Part shown: positions 44,308 to 54,154 of the stretch, in pieces | Numbering within the stretch: position 1 is the stretch's first letter | Layout of the letters: each line of letters starts with the position of its first letter | DNA from: Lithodes maja | Lineage: Eukaryota; Arthropoda; Malacostraca; Decapoda; Lithodidae | Assembly: GCA_037953745.1 (NCBI GenBank) | Contig: JBAKBP010004412.1 | Location: forward strand, 1-64,000 | DNA: 64,000 nt | Reading direction: 5' to 3' | The notes under the pieces: generated by a model | Database searches by the model: none | What the model was told of the DNA's origin: nothing | Seen by the model: only the letters and a program-made list of their open reading frames with translations | Program-made: the position numbers and the translations under genes

Positions 44308-44653
44308 GATGTCAACAGAATAACAAATGATGAGCTGAAGAGATGTTTAGGTATAAAGAGTATTAGCGAGGAGATGCGTACAAGTAAACTGGGATGGTAT
44401 GGACATATGGAGAGAATGGATGAACAAAATTGGGTGAAAAGATGCAGGTCTGCGATTGTGGAGGGAGCTGCACCAAGGGGTGGACCGAGTAAGACCTGGG
44501 ATCGGACTATACGTGCCGATCTCAAATCCAAAAACTTGACAAGTAAAGCATCCCTTAACAGGGTTGCCTGGAATGCCGCCATTAGGAAAAGAGACTGAAA
44601 CTGCACATCTGTGTGGAGCACTCAGTCTTAAAATGATATGTACGTATGTATGT
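44308..44653 (+). mobile_element. RTE-type LINE 'RTE-3', 3' end
   Basis: 346-bp insertion flanked by ataaat at 44302-44307 and 44654-44659. It encodes the C-terminal domain of another RTE-like element: RITNDELKRCLGIKSI, SKLGWYGHMERMDEQNWVKR and RADLKSKNLTSKASLNRVAW, with a stop at 44596-44598. The tail is (ATGT)n. It is clearly different from RTE-1 and RTE-2. Confidence 0.85.
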
Positions 44654-44669
44654 ATAAATCTGAAGAGCA

Positions 44670-45658
44670 AATTTTTTTTTTTTTTTTTTTTTTTTAATAG
44701 ACAATGAACGGAGGAAGGAAAAACACAGATAAAACAAAAAGGTCCATGTGCCTAAAGGCATCCTCCATTCATAAAATGTTTGTAACAACTGGATTTAAAA
44801 ACATTTGTAGATTGTAAGTTTGTGGAAAGCAATTCGAGGGAAGTGAATTCCAAAGAGTAGTAGTTCTAGGGATAAATGAATTTTGATAAGCAGAAGTTCT
44901 GCATTGTGGAGGAGAGAGTGTAAATTCATGGGCGCTCTCAGCTGCCCTAGTTCTATGGGGAAAGATGTGGAGAGGCGGCACAATTGAAGCAAGTTCCTCG
45001 GAACAATTGCTGTGAAAATATCTGTAGAATAATGCAAGGGATGCAACGTTTCTTCGTATGGATAATGTAGGAAGGTCCTGTGTGATTGCAGGGTTATTGA
45101 TTAATCTAATAGCTTTATTTTGAATTTTGTCCAACTGCCTCAATGCAACCACTCCACTTCCACTCCACAGAGGTGAACAGTAATCCATCTGAGAACGCAC
45201 ATGACTTATATATATTACGGCCAACTGCTCGTCAGTGAAGAATTCTCGAACTCTGTACAGGAGTCCCAGTTTTTTAGAGGCATTCTTAGCAATGCTTCTA
45301 ACATAATGTGTCCAGCTCAAGTTAGTAGTTAATGTTACACCGAGAATGTCAATACTAGGGGAAGTGGGAATATTTACATCATTAAAAAATATATGGGAGT
45401 CAGTGAGATTCTGTCGGTTAGAAAATTGAATGTACAGTACTTGGTTTTCTGTGCATTAAAGGAAACTAGATTCTTTTGTCCCCATTCTTCAATTCTAGAA
45501 AGGTCCTGGTTCAGAGAAATTGCAGTGCTTATTTTTGAATTTATAAGATCGGGATGGGTGAAAGAATTGGTAAATGTGAAGGAACTGTGGAGTGTTGAGT
45601 CATCTGCGTAGGAATGTATTGGATTATGAGTGGTAGATATGAGATCATTGATATCTAT
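44670..45658 (-). pseudogene. LINE family J2, 5'-truncated
   Basis: A minus-strand copy with poly(A) seen as T at 44672-44695. It begins in the RT at HNPIHSYADDSTLHSS (near 45625) and continues with LSRIEEWGQKNLVSFNAQKT. After a frame change the ORF 44769-45320 reads KKLGLLYRVREFFTDEQLA, LSIRRNVASLALFYRYF and TTTLWNSLPSNCFPQ. It parallels family J (HSYADDSTLHYS, LRRNVASLSLFYRYY) and is a sister family. It has inserted into another ~180-bp unit. Confidence 0.85.
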
Positions 45659-45659
45659 T

Positions 45660-45888
45660 TAGGCATTTTCAGTCAGTATTGCTGGGTAAAGGGTAAACAT
45701 ATTAATCCTTTGGAGTATTTCTTCCATTTATTTATCCTGTTAGTGAGTTTTATTGATTTCAGTGCTACTGTAGTGGTATTTGGTGTAATTTTACATATTG
45801 TAGATAAATCCGAAGAGGACATGCAATATATTTGGGCATTTTCAGTCAGTATTGCTGGGGAAACGGTTAGCATACTGTAGTCATCTTA
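45660..45888. repeat. ~180-bp units (one partial, one full)
   Basis: Continuation of the unit interrupted by J2, then a complete unit that runs into RTE-2 copy 3 exactly as at 43018/43019. Confidence 0.8.
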
Positions 45889-46735
45889 GGAAGGGAAGAG
45901 GATGTGTAGCTCAGATTTTTGCCCGGAAATGTGTTGTGGAGAAATATCTGGAGAAGCGACAAAAGTTGTATGCTGCATTTATGGAGTTGGAGAAGACCTA
46001 TGACAGAATTGATAGAGAAGGTATGTGGAAAGTACCGGTACCGGTACTGAAAATATACGGAGTAGATGGCAAGTTGCTGAAAGCAATTAAGAGCATGTAT
46101 GAGGGTGCAAAGGTGTCAGTATGTGTGGATAATTAACAGAGCGAGTTCTTTAATCTGAATGTTGGGTTAAAGCAAGGGTGTATGTGATGTCCCGATGGTT
46201 GTTCAATATATACCAGTACAGTATATGGATGGAGTCATGAAAGAAATACAAGGAAGAGCAGCGGACATTGGTGTACCGCTGATAAGGGAAGGAAACGAGT
46301 GGAAGTTGCCTCAACAGTACAGTACCGGTACTACTGTTGCTGACAACACAGTTCTGATGAGCGATAGTGAATGGGAGTTGCAGGGTCAGGTAAATATGTT
46401 TGGAACAGTGTGTGAAAAACGGAATCTGGAGGTAAATGCTAGGAAGAGCAATATTATGGTCATTGAAAGGGGTGCAACCATAGAGTGTGAAGTGAGGTTG
46501 AACGGCTATGAAGAATGTCAGCTCATTTAAGTATTTGGGCAGTGTGTTGAGTAAAGATGTGAGTAGGCCTATGGATGAAGAAGTGTGGGAGAAAGTGTAA
46601 CAGGGGAAGAGCGTTGTAGGAACTCTGAAAGCAGTAAGAAGAAATAGGGTGATCAGCATGGAAGTAAAGAAGTCCTTGCATGACAGTGTGGTAATCCCGA
46701 CATTGACTTATGGGAGGGAAGCATGGACGTTTCTG
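45889..46735 (+). pseudogene. RTE-2 copy 3, degenerate
   Basis: Begins at the same RKGRGC point as copy 2. Readable parts are VVEKYLEKRQKLYAAFMELE, KSMYEGAKVSVCVDN and NMFGTVCEKRNLEVNARKSN. FADD is lost. TACCGGTA (46033-46046, twice overlapping; 46323-46330), TACCAGTA (46211-46218) and TACAGTA blocks appear as extra bases against copy 1. It ends abruptly at gaagcatggacgtt. Confidence 0.85.
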
Positions 46736-46786
46736 ACTGGGATTGATCATTGATAATCATCGGTTATGCTAGTTGGAAAATTAGTG

Positions 46787-48350
46787 GGGTAGAATGTAGA
46801 GTTCGGGTGTACCGCCAGCCTTGTTTACACTACGCGGAGCGGCGGCGGATGCTGGCCATCATGTTCCCGTCTATTTGACTGCTTTTGGATACAATAATAG
46901 GTTGAGGGGGGTCACCCCCCCATGACATATTGTCATCATCATATATATTGCCAGCAGGAGGCAAATAACCGAAAAAAACGCCTTCAAAATAGACGCGAAC
47001 TAAAGGCTGGTTCACACATAGCCGAGTCGGTGCGCGAGTCCAACACGAGTGATGAAATTTTGCTATTCAGCAATGACTCGTCGATACTCCTCAACACTCG
47101 TATAGACTCGTGCTACGCTAGTGTATACTCGACACACTCGTGGGTACTCGCCACGGGGTCCAAAAATTTCATGCATGCATGAAATTTTGGGTCCCGTTGC
47201 AAGTACCCATGAATGTGGCCTAAATACGTGTAGACTCGTGTATATACGTGTTTGACTCTGAATAACTCTTCGTTATTCGTGTTAACTCGTGTTGACTCGT
47301 GTAAACCCGTGTAACACTCTTTGGTGATTCGTCGCTTTCGTCATCATTTCGACGTTGACAAAGCAACACGTGTCTACACGCAACAACACGTATGTAACAC
47401 ACATGCAACACGTATCAACAAGAGTAGAAAGCACGAATGTGAGTGCCAAAATTTGGTGCCCCCATGATGCCAGAGTTTACACAATTCAAACACAAGTGAA
47501 AACACGAGTAAACAAGAGTAAACACGATCCACTGAGAAAAAAACACGAGTGTAACACGAAAAAGCAAGTGTTATTTGAAATACCGTTATTTCAAAAATGT
47601 AGGAAGAATCAACGAGAGTTTACACGGATGTAACACGAGTCAACACGTGTGCAACAGAGATCCAACGAGAGTCAACGCGTTGTCTTTCGTGTTGATCCAT
47701 ATAAAAATCGTGTTGATCCGTGTAACAATCGCGTTGACTCGTCCATACTCTTTGTTTACGTGCCCTGGAATGTGGCCATTATTTTTCAAATTTTTGACAC
47801 TCGTGTTGGGTTCGTGTTACACTCGTTTTGACTCTCAGTTACTCGTACAAACTCTTGCATGAACACGTGTTGACTCGTATTGAATCGAGTTAACTCGTGT
47901 TACACTCGCCTTGACTCGGGAACAATTGCTACTCGTGGCCGACTCAGCCTCCAGCGATGGCGATAATCGACGAGTGTGACTCGTGTGTTGGACTCGCGCA
48001 CCGACTCTGCTATGTGTGAACCAGCCTTTAACCACGGTGATCGACATATGTAAACATTACGGCGGCGGTGGCAGCGTCGGACACTTGCGATAATGTTCCC
48101 GTCTATTTTGAATGCCATTGGATACAATAATATGTTGAGGGGGGGCTTTGCCCCCATGACGTGTTGTCATCATCATATATATTGCCAGTAGGGGGCAAAC
48201 AACCAAAACAATTGCCGCAAAGCCCTCCCCTCAACATATTATTGTATCCAATGGCAGTCAAAATAGACGGGAAAATGATGGCAAGCTTCCGTCGCCGCTC
48301 TGCGCAATGTAAACAATGGTGGCGGTACGCCCGAACTCTACATTCTACCC
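46787..48350. mobile_element. Inverted-repeat DNA element 'TIR-P', containing a Harbinger-like insert
   Basis: Ends are GGGTAGAATGTAGAGTTCGG at 46787 and its reverse complement finishing at 48350, about 30 bp of TIR with one difference. Inside are GC-rich stretches, ttgtttaca, cccgtctatttt, ggatacaataatatgttgag and catgacatattgtcatcatc modules, repeated several times downstream to 55.6 kb. There is no transposase and no clear target duplication. A second element occupies 47004-48027. Confidence 0.7.
47004..48027. mobile_element. PIF/Harbinger-like MITE built on an ACTCGTGT motif
   Basis: 1,024 bp with ~43-bp terminal inverted repeats starting AGGCTGGTTCACACATAGC. The flanks are taa on the left and tta on the right. 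Sister sequences without the insert read gaa.ttaacc at the same place, fitting a 3-bp target site with one change. The interior is an irregular lattice of actcgtgt/cgtgttgac and the complement, with polarity switches and a 41-bp palindrome at 47155-47195. No protein is encoded. Confidence 0.7.
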
Positions 48351-49044
48351 GGCTAGGCCTATATTATAGGCTACAATAAATAAGTAGGCTAGGCTATTTT
48401 TTCTATAGGCTATGCCTAGTCTAATATTACAATTTAAGGTAGCATTCAAGTTGACTACAGCAGGACTTACCCTTGACCAGGTATAGGCTATCCTAGTGTT
48501 TAATAGGCCTATACCCCTTTGAAATGACATTAGCCTAGTCTAACCTAACAACCATACCTAACCTATTATAGTAGGCTATTATGGGTGGGGGCTGCTGCCC
48601 CCACACCCCAATTTTTGGTGTATTTGTCTATTTTGTCTGTGAAGTGGGAATTTTTTCAATTTGTCGATAACGAAAATCCTCCATGCGGACTATAGCTTAT
48701 GGAGAAAAATATGGCGAATCTATTGTTGCCTATTATCTCTAATAAATTGTTTCTCATAATGCTGCAGTAGTGTCGTTTAAAATACCAACCATTTAATTGT
48801 GTGCCTTTAAAAATGACCTAAATTAGGCTATAGGCTACTGGAAGATTAGAAGAATATTTAAGAAAGACTAGGTTAGGGTTATTGTCGTGCCAAAGCTAGA
48901 TTATAGCCTAAATATAAACGGAAGTGAATAAAATGAAATATGCCGAAAAAAATCGACGTCATAATAGACGCGAAGTTAACCGCGACGATCGCCCTATGTA
49001 AACATGACGACCGTACACCCGGTAACTACATCCATCCCATTAAA
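48351..49044. repeat. TAGGCCTA-rich DNA ending in a TIR-P-type terminus
   Basis: Dense palindromic taggcctat/ctaggcta words at 48351-48570. A GC hairpin gggtgggggctgctgccccc lies at 48579-48598. At 48943-49044 there is a terminus (aatagacgcgaagttaaccg ... tgtaaacatgacgaccgtac, then ccatccca) that is mirrored in reverse at 53938-53990. Confidence 0.55.
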
Positions 49045-50095
49045 AGTTACTGTGGGACACCAAATATGTTGAGGGGGTCTCTGCGGCTCTGCCCCCCCAC
49101 GTCGGCCCGTCACGTATTATGATGCACGGTAAGTCATCATCATCTGTGCTAATTCATAGGATCCCCAATTAAGGACAAAGTCAATCAACAGACGAAATAA
49201 GCTCCCAAATTACAATAACATAGTGGCCCGCCGTTTATGGGCGACTTTTTACACGTCATTTTAAATGTTACTTTCCTGCCCTGGTCTAGGCCTAATAGAT
49301 TTTCCAAAGAATCAAACTTAAATAAAAAGGAAGTAGCCTAGCCTACAGTTTATAGGAAGGCTATTCCAACATGCATTCCAGAACTTAGGCTAGCCTAGGC
49401 CTAGGCTATATGAAAATTTGTGGGTGGTCTGCCAAAAAAGAATCACTAGGCCTATTAGGCTATGGGTAGGCTAGTATGGGGTGCATTTTGCAAATTTTCT
49501 GAACTCTTAGGCCTAGGCTAGGCTAAATTAAAACTCACAAAATCTGAGTAAAACCAGCACTAGAATTTTGTCTTGTCTTGTATTGGGGCAACCTCAGGCG
49601 AATACTCGCCCACTCCGGCCCTACCGTAGTCGCGGAGATCCTATGTCACAATTAAATTAGTTTATAGTTAAGGTTAAAATTCACCACCGTGTCACTTTCA
49701 TTCTAGGTCATTCGTAGAACCATAACACTGTAAAGGCAACAACCCAATAGCAGGTCATCAGGTGGTGAACCAGAGACCTACAAACCACGGTACTAGGGCC
49801 AGAGCAATGTCTTGAAGCGAGGTGCCCTTATCAACCAACCCCAGACAATCCAGTAGGAGCTGTCGGAAGGAATCCATCTTTGAAGCCAGAAAGGGACGCC
49901 CATCCACATGCTCAGTGATGGGACGAGGCGAGGCTTAGGAGGCATATGTAGAACGACCAGATGTAGGATGTGGAGGGGAAGGGGTACCGTACGACGATAC
50001 ATGGGATGCGGAGACAGCGGAGGGAAGAGCTCGTCAAAGTCATACGGTTCCTCAGGACCTCAACAATAACCGGGGGACGGCCGGCCGGATCGGCA
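49045..50095. other. No gene recognised
   Basis: More TAGGCCTA-rich sequence at 49280-49520, then about 500 bp of mixed composition. A 69-aa minus-strand frame at 49793-50002 resembles nothing I recognise. Confidence 0.4.
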
Positions 50096-50800
50096 ATGGT
50101 CGATCGCCGTAGTTAATATAAGTTCGCGTCTATTTTGACGGCGATTTTTGTTGTAGTTAGGCTAGGCCTAGGCTATTTGCCCCCTGCTGGCAATATATAT
50201 GATGATGACAATATGTCATGGGGGGCGGTTGACTCCCTCAACATATTATTGTATCCAACGATCTCTAACCTCTGTATCTCAAAAAGGGCTAGAGCAAATT
50301 GGCTGTAAATTTCCACATCTAGGCTATTCCTTGACATATTTGCTCCCTCCAATTAATATTTATTAGCATAAATTCAGCCTAGTTTAGCCTATAAAACAAA
50401 AACTAACATTTGTTTAGCCTAGGCCTACATATAAAAAGAAAAAACCCACTCGTACTGCAATTATAAGCATAAATATGAGTATCTAAGTTACAAAGCAAAT
50501 GTGTTTGTATAGCCTAAAATAAACCATAAAATTGTCATCTTTCAACTGTTGAGGTCATAAATATAAAAAAATCTAATACATTAGGAAAACATGCGTTAAG
50601 AGTTGTGTTAGCGGGTCTATCGTCCCCTTTATTTACGTAGTCGCACGCTCGCGGTTACATTCGCGTCTAATTTGACTGTGGTTATTTGCCCCTGCTGGTG
50701 ATATAGATGATGATGACAATAAGTCATAGGGGGATAAAGCCCCTTCAACCCATTATTGTATCTCACAGCCAGGCGTTGGGTAAATTGTTTTGTTACCGGC
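50096..50800. repeat. TIR-P module fragments
   Basis: Reverse-orientation modules at 50098-50275 (gtcgatcgccgtagttaa, gtctattttgacggcgattt, gccccctgctggcaatatat, acaatatgtcatgggg, caacatattattgtatccaa). A second, more diverged set lies at 50640-50770. Confidence 0.65.
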
Positions 50801-51425
50801 CGGCGGATTGAGGGTGGCTTTACCAAGTTTACCCCAGCAGTTAAATTAGAAGCGAATGTAGGCCTAACTGTGAGCGTGCAACTAGGCTATATAAACAAAG
50901 CTTTTGGTATGCCCACAACTACAACTCTTACCAAAACTGCAATTAGCCTATTTTTGTTTTGTTTTTTCAGTCTAGGCTAAATTGGTGAGGCTAGGCTAAA
51001 TTATTTAGCTGCAATTAGCCTAGCCTATTTTTGTTTGTTCTTTCAGTCTAGGCTAAATTGTGGTAGGCTAGGTTAAATTCTTTAACATGTGTACTATTGT
51101 GTAGGCCTGTGCTTTCCAATAGAAGTAAAAATATGTAGCATAGCCTAATGCAATTTTACTAAAACCCAAGCCTACCTGAATATAGCCCTATGCAGAGCTC
51201 AAAAGCCAAAAAAAAAAAAAAAATATGTTGAGCAGTGAAATAAAATTAAGCTAGGCCTAGGCCTGGTTTCTCATAGGCCTAATAACCTAATGAAGTATAC
51301 TATAGCCTAACCTAATTTAAGTTATTTCACAAAATACTAATAGGCCTACCCCGCCCTCCTCATGCATTATTTTCCATTGTAAAATAAGTTTGTGATACAC
51401 TACGAAAGATTATTCAACATGGAAT
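50801..51425. other. No gene recognised; TAGGCCTA-rich
   Basis: A ~60-bp block (tttttgtttt, cagtctaggctaaattg) is repeated at about 50950 and 51020. Otherwise AT-rich and non-coding. Confidence 0.4.
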
Positions 51426-52340
51426 TTGAATGGAATAGAGAAGCTTAGCAACGAAAAGCCAATACTCCCCCCTCCCTGTGATTGTGCCAGCTTTTGTAAG
51501 CAGTGCAATAACTTAATGAATGACAGAAAAGCTGCAGGATGCTCTGGCATTCTAGCCGAGATGATTAAGGCCTCAGGTGAGAAAGGAGTAGGTGTGTTCA
51601 ATGAGCTAATTAACTTCATCATCAGAGAGGAAGTAATCTCTGATGAATGGCACAAAAGTATATTACAGTATATACTGTATACGAGCAAAGGGGACTCATT
51701 GGATAGGGAAAATTATAGGGGCCTGAAAATACTTGATCAAGTCATGAAGGTCTGTGAGAAAGTCTTTGAAGGTATGATATTGACGATATGCAGTTTGGTT
51801 TCATGCTAGGACACGGCACAATTCAAGTCATGAAGGTATTTGTGTGATAATGAAGATGTATGAGGACTCACAAACGGCAGTGAGGGCGAAATATGTACCG
51901 GTACTGAGTGATGAGTTTTCAGTTCGCGTCGGAGTCCACCAGGGCTCTGTGTTAATGAAGCCCTTTCCTCTTTTTTTGTTTATGGTTCTGGAGGCACTAT
52001 CTGGTGATTTCAGAGTTGGGCTCCCCTGGGAACTGCTATAAGGGTCCTGAAAATGCTTGACAAGGTCTATGAGAGAGTCTTAGAAGGTATGATAAGGGAA
52101 AGATACTGTATGTACTGTATGTACTTAAAAGATAGGGATCTGATGTTCTGTTTGCAGACCGGGAGAAGGCCTTTGATAAGGTGGCCAGAGAAGTTGTGCA
52201 GTAGGCTAGGAGAAAACTTGGCGTTGAGGAGTGGCTGGTGCATGTGATAATGAAGATGTACGAGGACTCACGAACGGTAGTGAGGGTGAAAGGTGTACAG
52301 CTGAGTGAGGGACATATACAGTACTTCTTGTTGAGGATAT
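51426..52340 (+). pseudogene. RTE-type LINE 'RTE-4' reverse-transcriptase fragments
   Basis: 51426-51809 carries the RT N-terminal part: DRKAAGCSGILAEMIKASGE, REEVISDEWHKSIL, DRENYRGLKILDQVMKVCEK, then MQFGFMLGHG in another frame. 51844-52041 carries MKMYEDSQTAVRAK, VRVGVHQGSVL and VLEALSGDFRVGLPWELL. Motif A and FADD are missing. From 52041 the sequence is a scrambled repeat of the same pieces (cctgaaaatgcttgacaagg recurs at 52045 and 52813; gtgataatgaagatgta recurs at 51845, 52243 and 53594). It is dead and rearranged. Confidence 0.75.
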
Positions 52341-52912
52341 AGGGTAGTGAAGCTGTGAAGCTTATGTCACCCTATCCGGGCGGAAAGGACCCCAGGGTGG
52401 AGAGGTTTCACAGGGAGGACGGGGACATCGTAGATTTCAGGGGAGGGCACCCATGCCCCGCAGTCGACGGAGACGCCCCGCCAACCTCAGGAACTTCTTC
52501 GTTAGCAGGAGGACCTTGGATTGACATACAGTACGGTACTAGATATTTGGTAAGGGTTAGCTTTATATCCCATGTACTGGTTACTAGGGACATATACTAG
52601 GTGTTAGGTGGAGGTTAGTTTTGTATCCAAAGTACTGGGTACTAGGGACATATACTAGATGTTACGTGAGGGTACTGAGTGATGAGTTTTCAGTTCGCGT
52701 CGGAGTCCAACAGGCAAGTGTGTTAATTAAGCCCTCTCCTCTTTTTTATGGTTCTGGAGGCACTATCTAGTGATTTCAGAGTTAGGCTCCCCTTCCAACT
52801 GCTATAAGAGGCCTGAAAATGCTTGGCCAAGTCATGAAGGTCTGTGAGTGTGAGAGTCTTTGAAGGTATGATAACTTCATAGTCAGGCAGCTGCAGGAAA
52901 GATATCTAAGAG
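52341..52912. repeat. Rearranged RTE-4 scraps and ~58-bp minisatellite units
   Basis: 52370-52535 is GC-rich and unrecognised. At 52540-52665 units of the 58-bp repeat (gtactgggtactagggacat) appear. 52670-52880 duplicates the gagttttcagttcgcgtcgg and gcctgaaaatgcttgg parts of RTE-4. Confidence 0.65.
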
Positions 52913-53521
52913 GTGTTTTTCCGGTCCCGTCTCAAGACCACCGTCGCAAGATCTACCCGAAAAACTGTTTTTCTGGTCCCGTCGCAAGCCCACCTTTAGC
53001 AAGCGAGACACCAATATTCTCTTGCGACGGCAAGAGAGCTCCGGAGCTGGGTTGACGGCAAGCTGAAACATCTCACTCAACTTACTGTTTCTCCATTCTA
53101 ATTTATTTCGGTATATTTGTTTATCCAAACATTATGTTATAATTTACTTGCCTATTATTAGGAAGTAGAGTAATAAGAGCCCACAGTAACGTATATCCAA
53201 TTGTTGATAATAAATTAATGTGGGACAGTACGCTTGGTTAAATTTTGTCCACGAAACAACAACAAACCCCAGCTTTGAGTAGGCCAAGGCTATGCTATTT
53301 ACCGATTGTTTTTTCATATTAGAATTGCATTTATATAATCCTTATGATAATTAAATTGGCGGTGAATGTTATTCCGATGAAATGAAAGTTGTATAGCCTA
53401 GCTTATATATTTGTAAGATGTGTGCTGGCTTGGAGCAAGCCTGTGTTGTTTTTCCTGTCGTGTGATGATCTTGTGACGGCTCGGTTGAGACGGTGGTCTT
53501 GCGACGGGCCCGGAAAATCAC
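52913..53521. mobile_element. MITE with GTCGCAAG-type terminal inverted repeats
   Basis: 609 bp. The left end gtgtttttccggtcccgtct and the reverse-complemented right end gtgattttccgggcccgtcg match for about 35 bp, through caagaccaccgtc. A partial extra copy of the end lies inside (ttctggtcccgtcgcaagcc at 52971-52990). It sits within RTE-4 remnants. No target duplication or transposase is seen, so the superfamily is unknown. Confidence 0.7.
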
Positions 53522-53576
53522 GTCTCTACTGAAAGTAAGAAGTTGTGCAGTAGGCTAGGAGAAAATTTGGCATAGA

Positions 53577-53880
53577 GGAGTGGCTGGTGCGTGTGATAAT
53601 GAAGATGTATGAAGACTCACGAACGGTAGTGAGGGTGAAAGGTGTACTGAGTGAGGGACATATGCTAGGTGAAGGTTAGTTTTGTATCCCACGTACTGGG
53701 TACTAGGGACATATACTAGGTGTTATGTAAGGGTTAGTATTGTATCCCAAATACTAGGTACTAGGGACATATACTAGGTGTTACGTGAGGGTTAGCGTGG
53801 TATCCCACGTACTGGGTACTAGGGACATATACTAGGTGTTACGTGAGGGTTAGTTTTGTATCCAACGTACTGGGTCTAGG
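53577..53880. repeat. ~58-bp minisatellite, about four units, after an RTE-4 scrap
   Basis: 53577-53650 repeats the RTE-4 phrase gaggagtggctggtg. Units of the form agggacatatactaggtgtt plus ~38 bp follow to about 53880. Confidence 0.8.
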
Positions 53881-54150
53881 GGGCGGCAGCCTCCACCCAT
53901 AATACTAGGATAGGTTAGGTAAGGTTGTTAGGTTAGGCTAATGGGGATGGATGTAGTTTCCGAGTGTACGGTCGTCATGTTTACATTTGTCGATGGCCGT
54001 TGTTAACCTGCCCTTCCCTAACTATCATGTGTTGATTGGTTGTCCATCTTGATCTAATTCTTCAGGCCAGCCCTATTAGAGTATTTTGGGGGAACTCAGT
54101 GGTGTGGTTAAACTATTTTTAATATGTAAGATATGCAATAAATTATGTAA
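53881..54150. repeat. GC hairpin plus reversed TIR-P-type terminus
   Basis: gggggcggcagcctcc, then cccataatactagg and ggttaggtaaggttgttagg at 53879-53935. The reverse of the 48975-49044 terminus lies at 53938-53990. The rest is spacer. Confidence 0.55.
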
Positions 54151-54154
54151 AATA

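Noticed and set aside
51664..51679. TACAGTA and TACTGTA in RTE-4 as footprints
   Set aside because: Removing both does not clearly restore the RT frame, and no intact paralogue is available here. Left undecided.
52355..52600. 81-aa ORF as a host gene
   Set aside because: It lies among scrambled RTE-4 scraps and shows no recognisable domain or start context.
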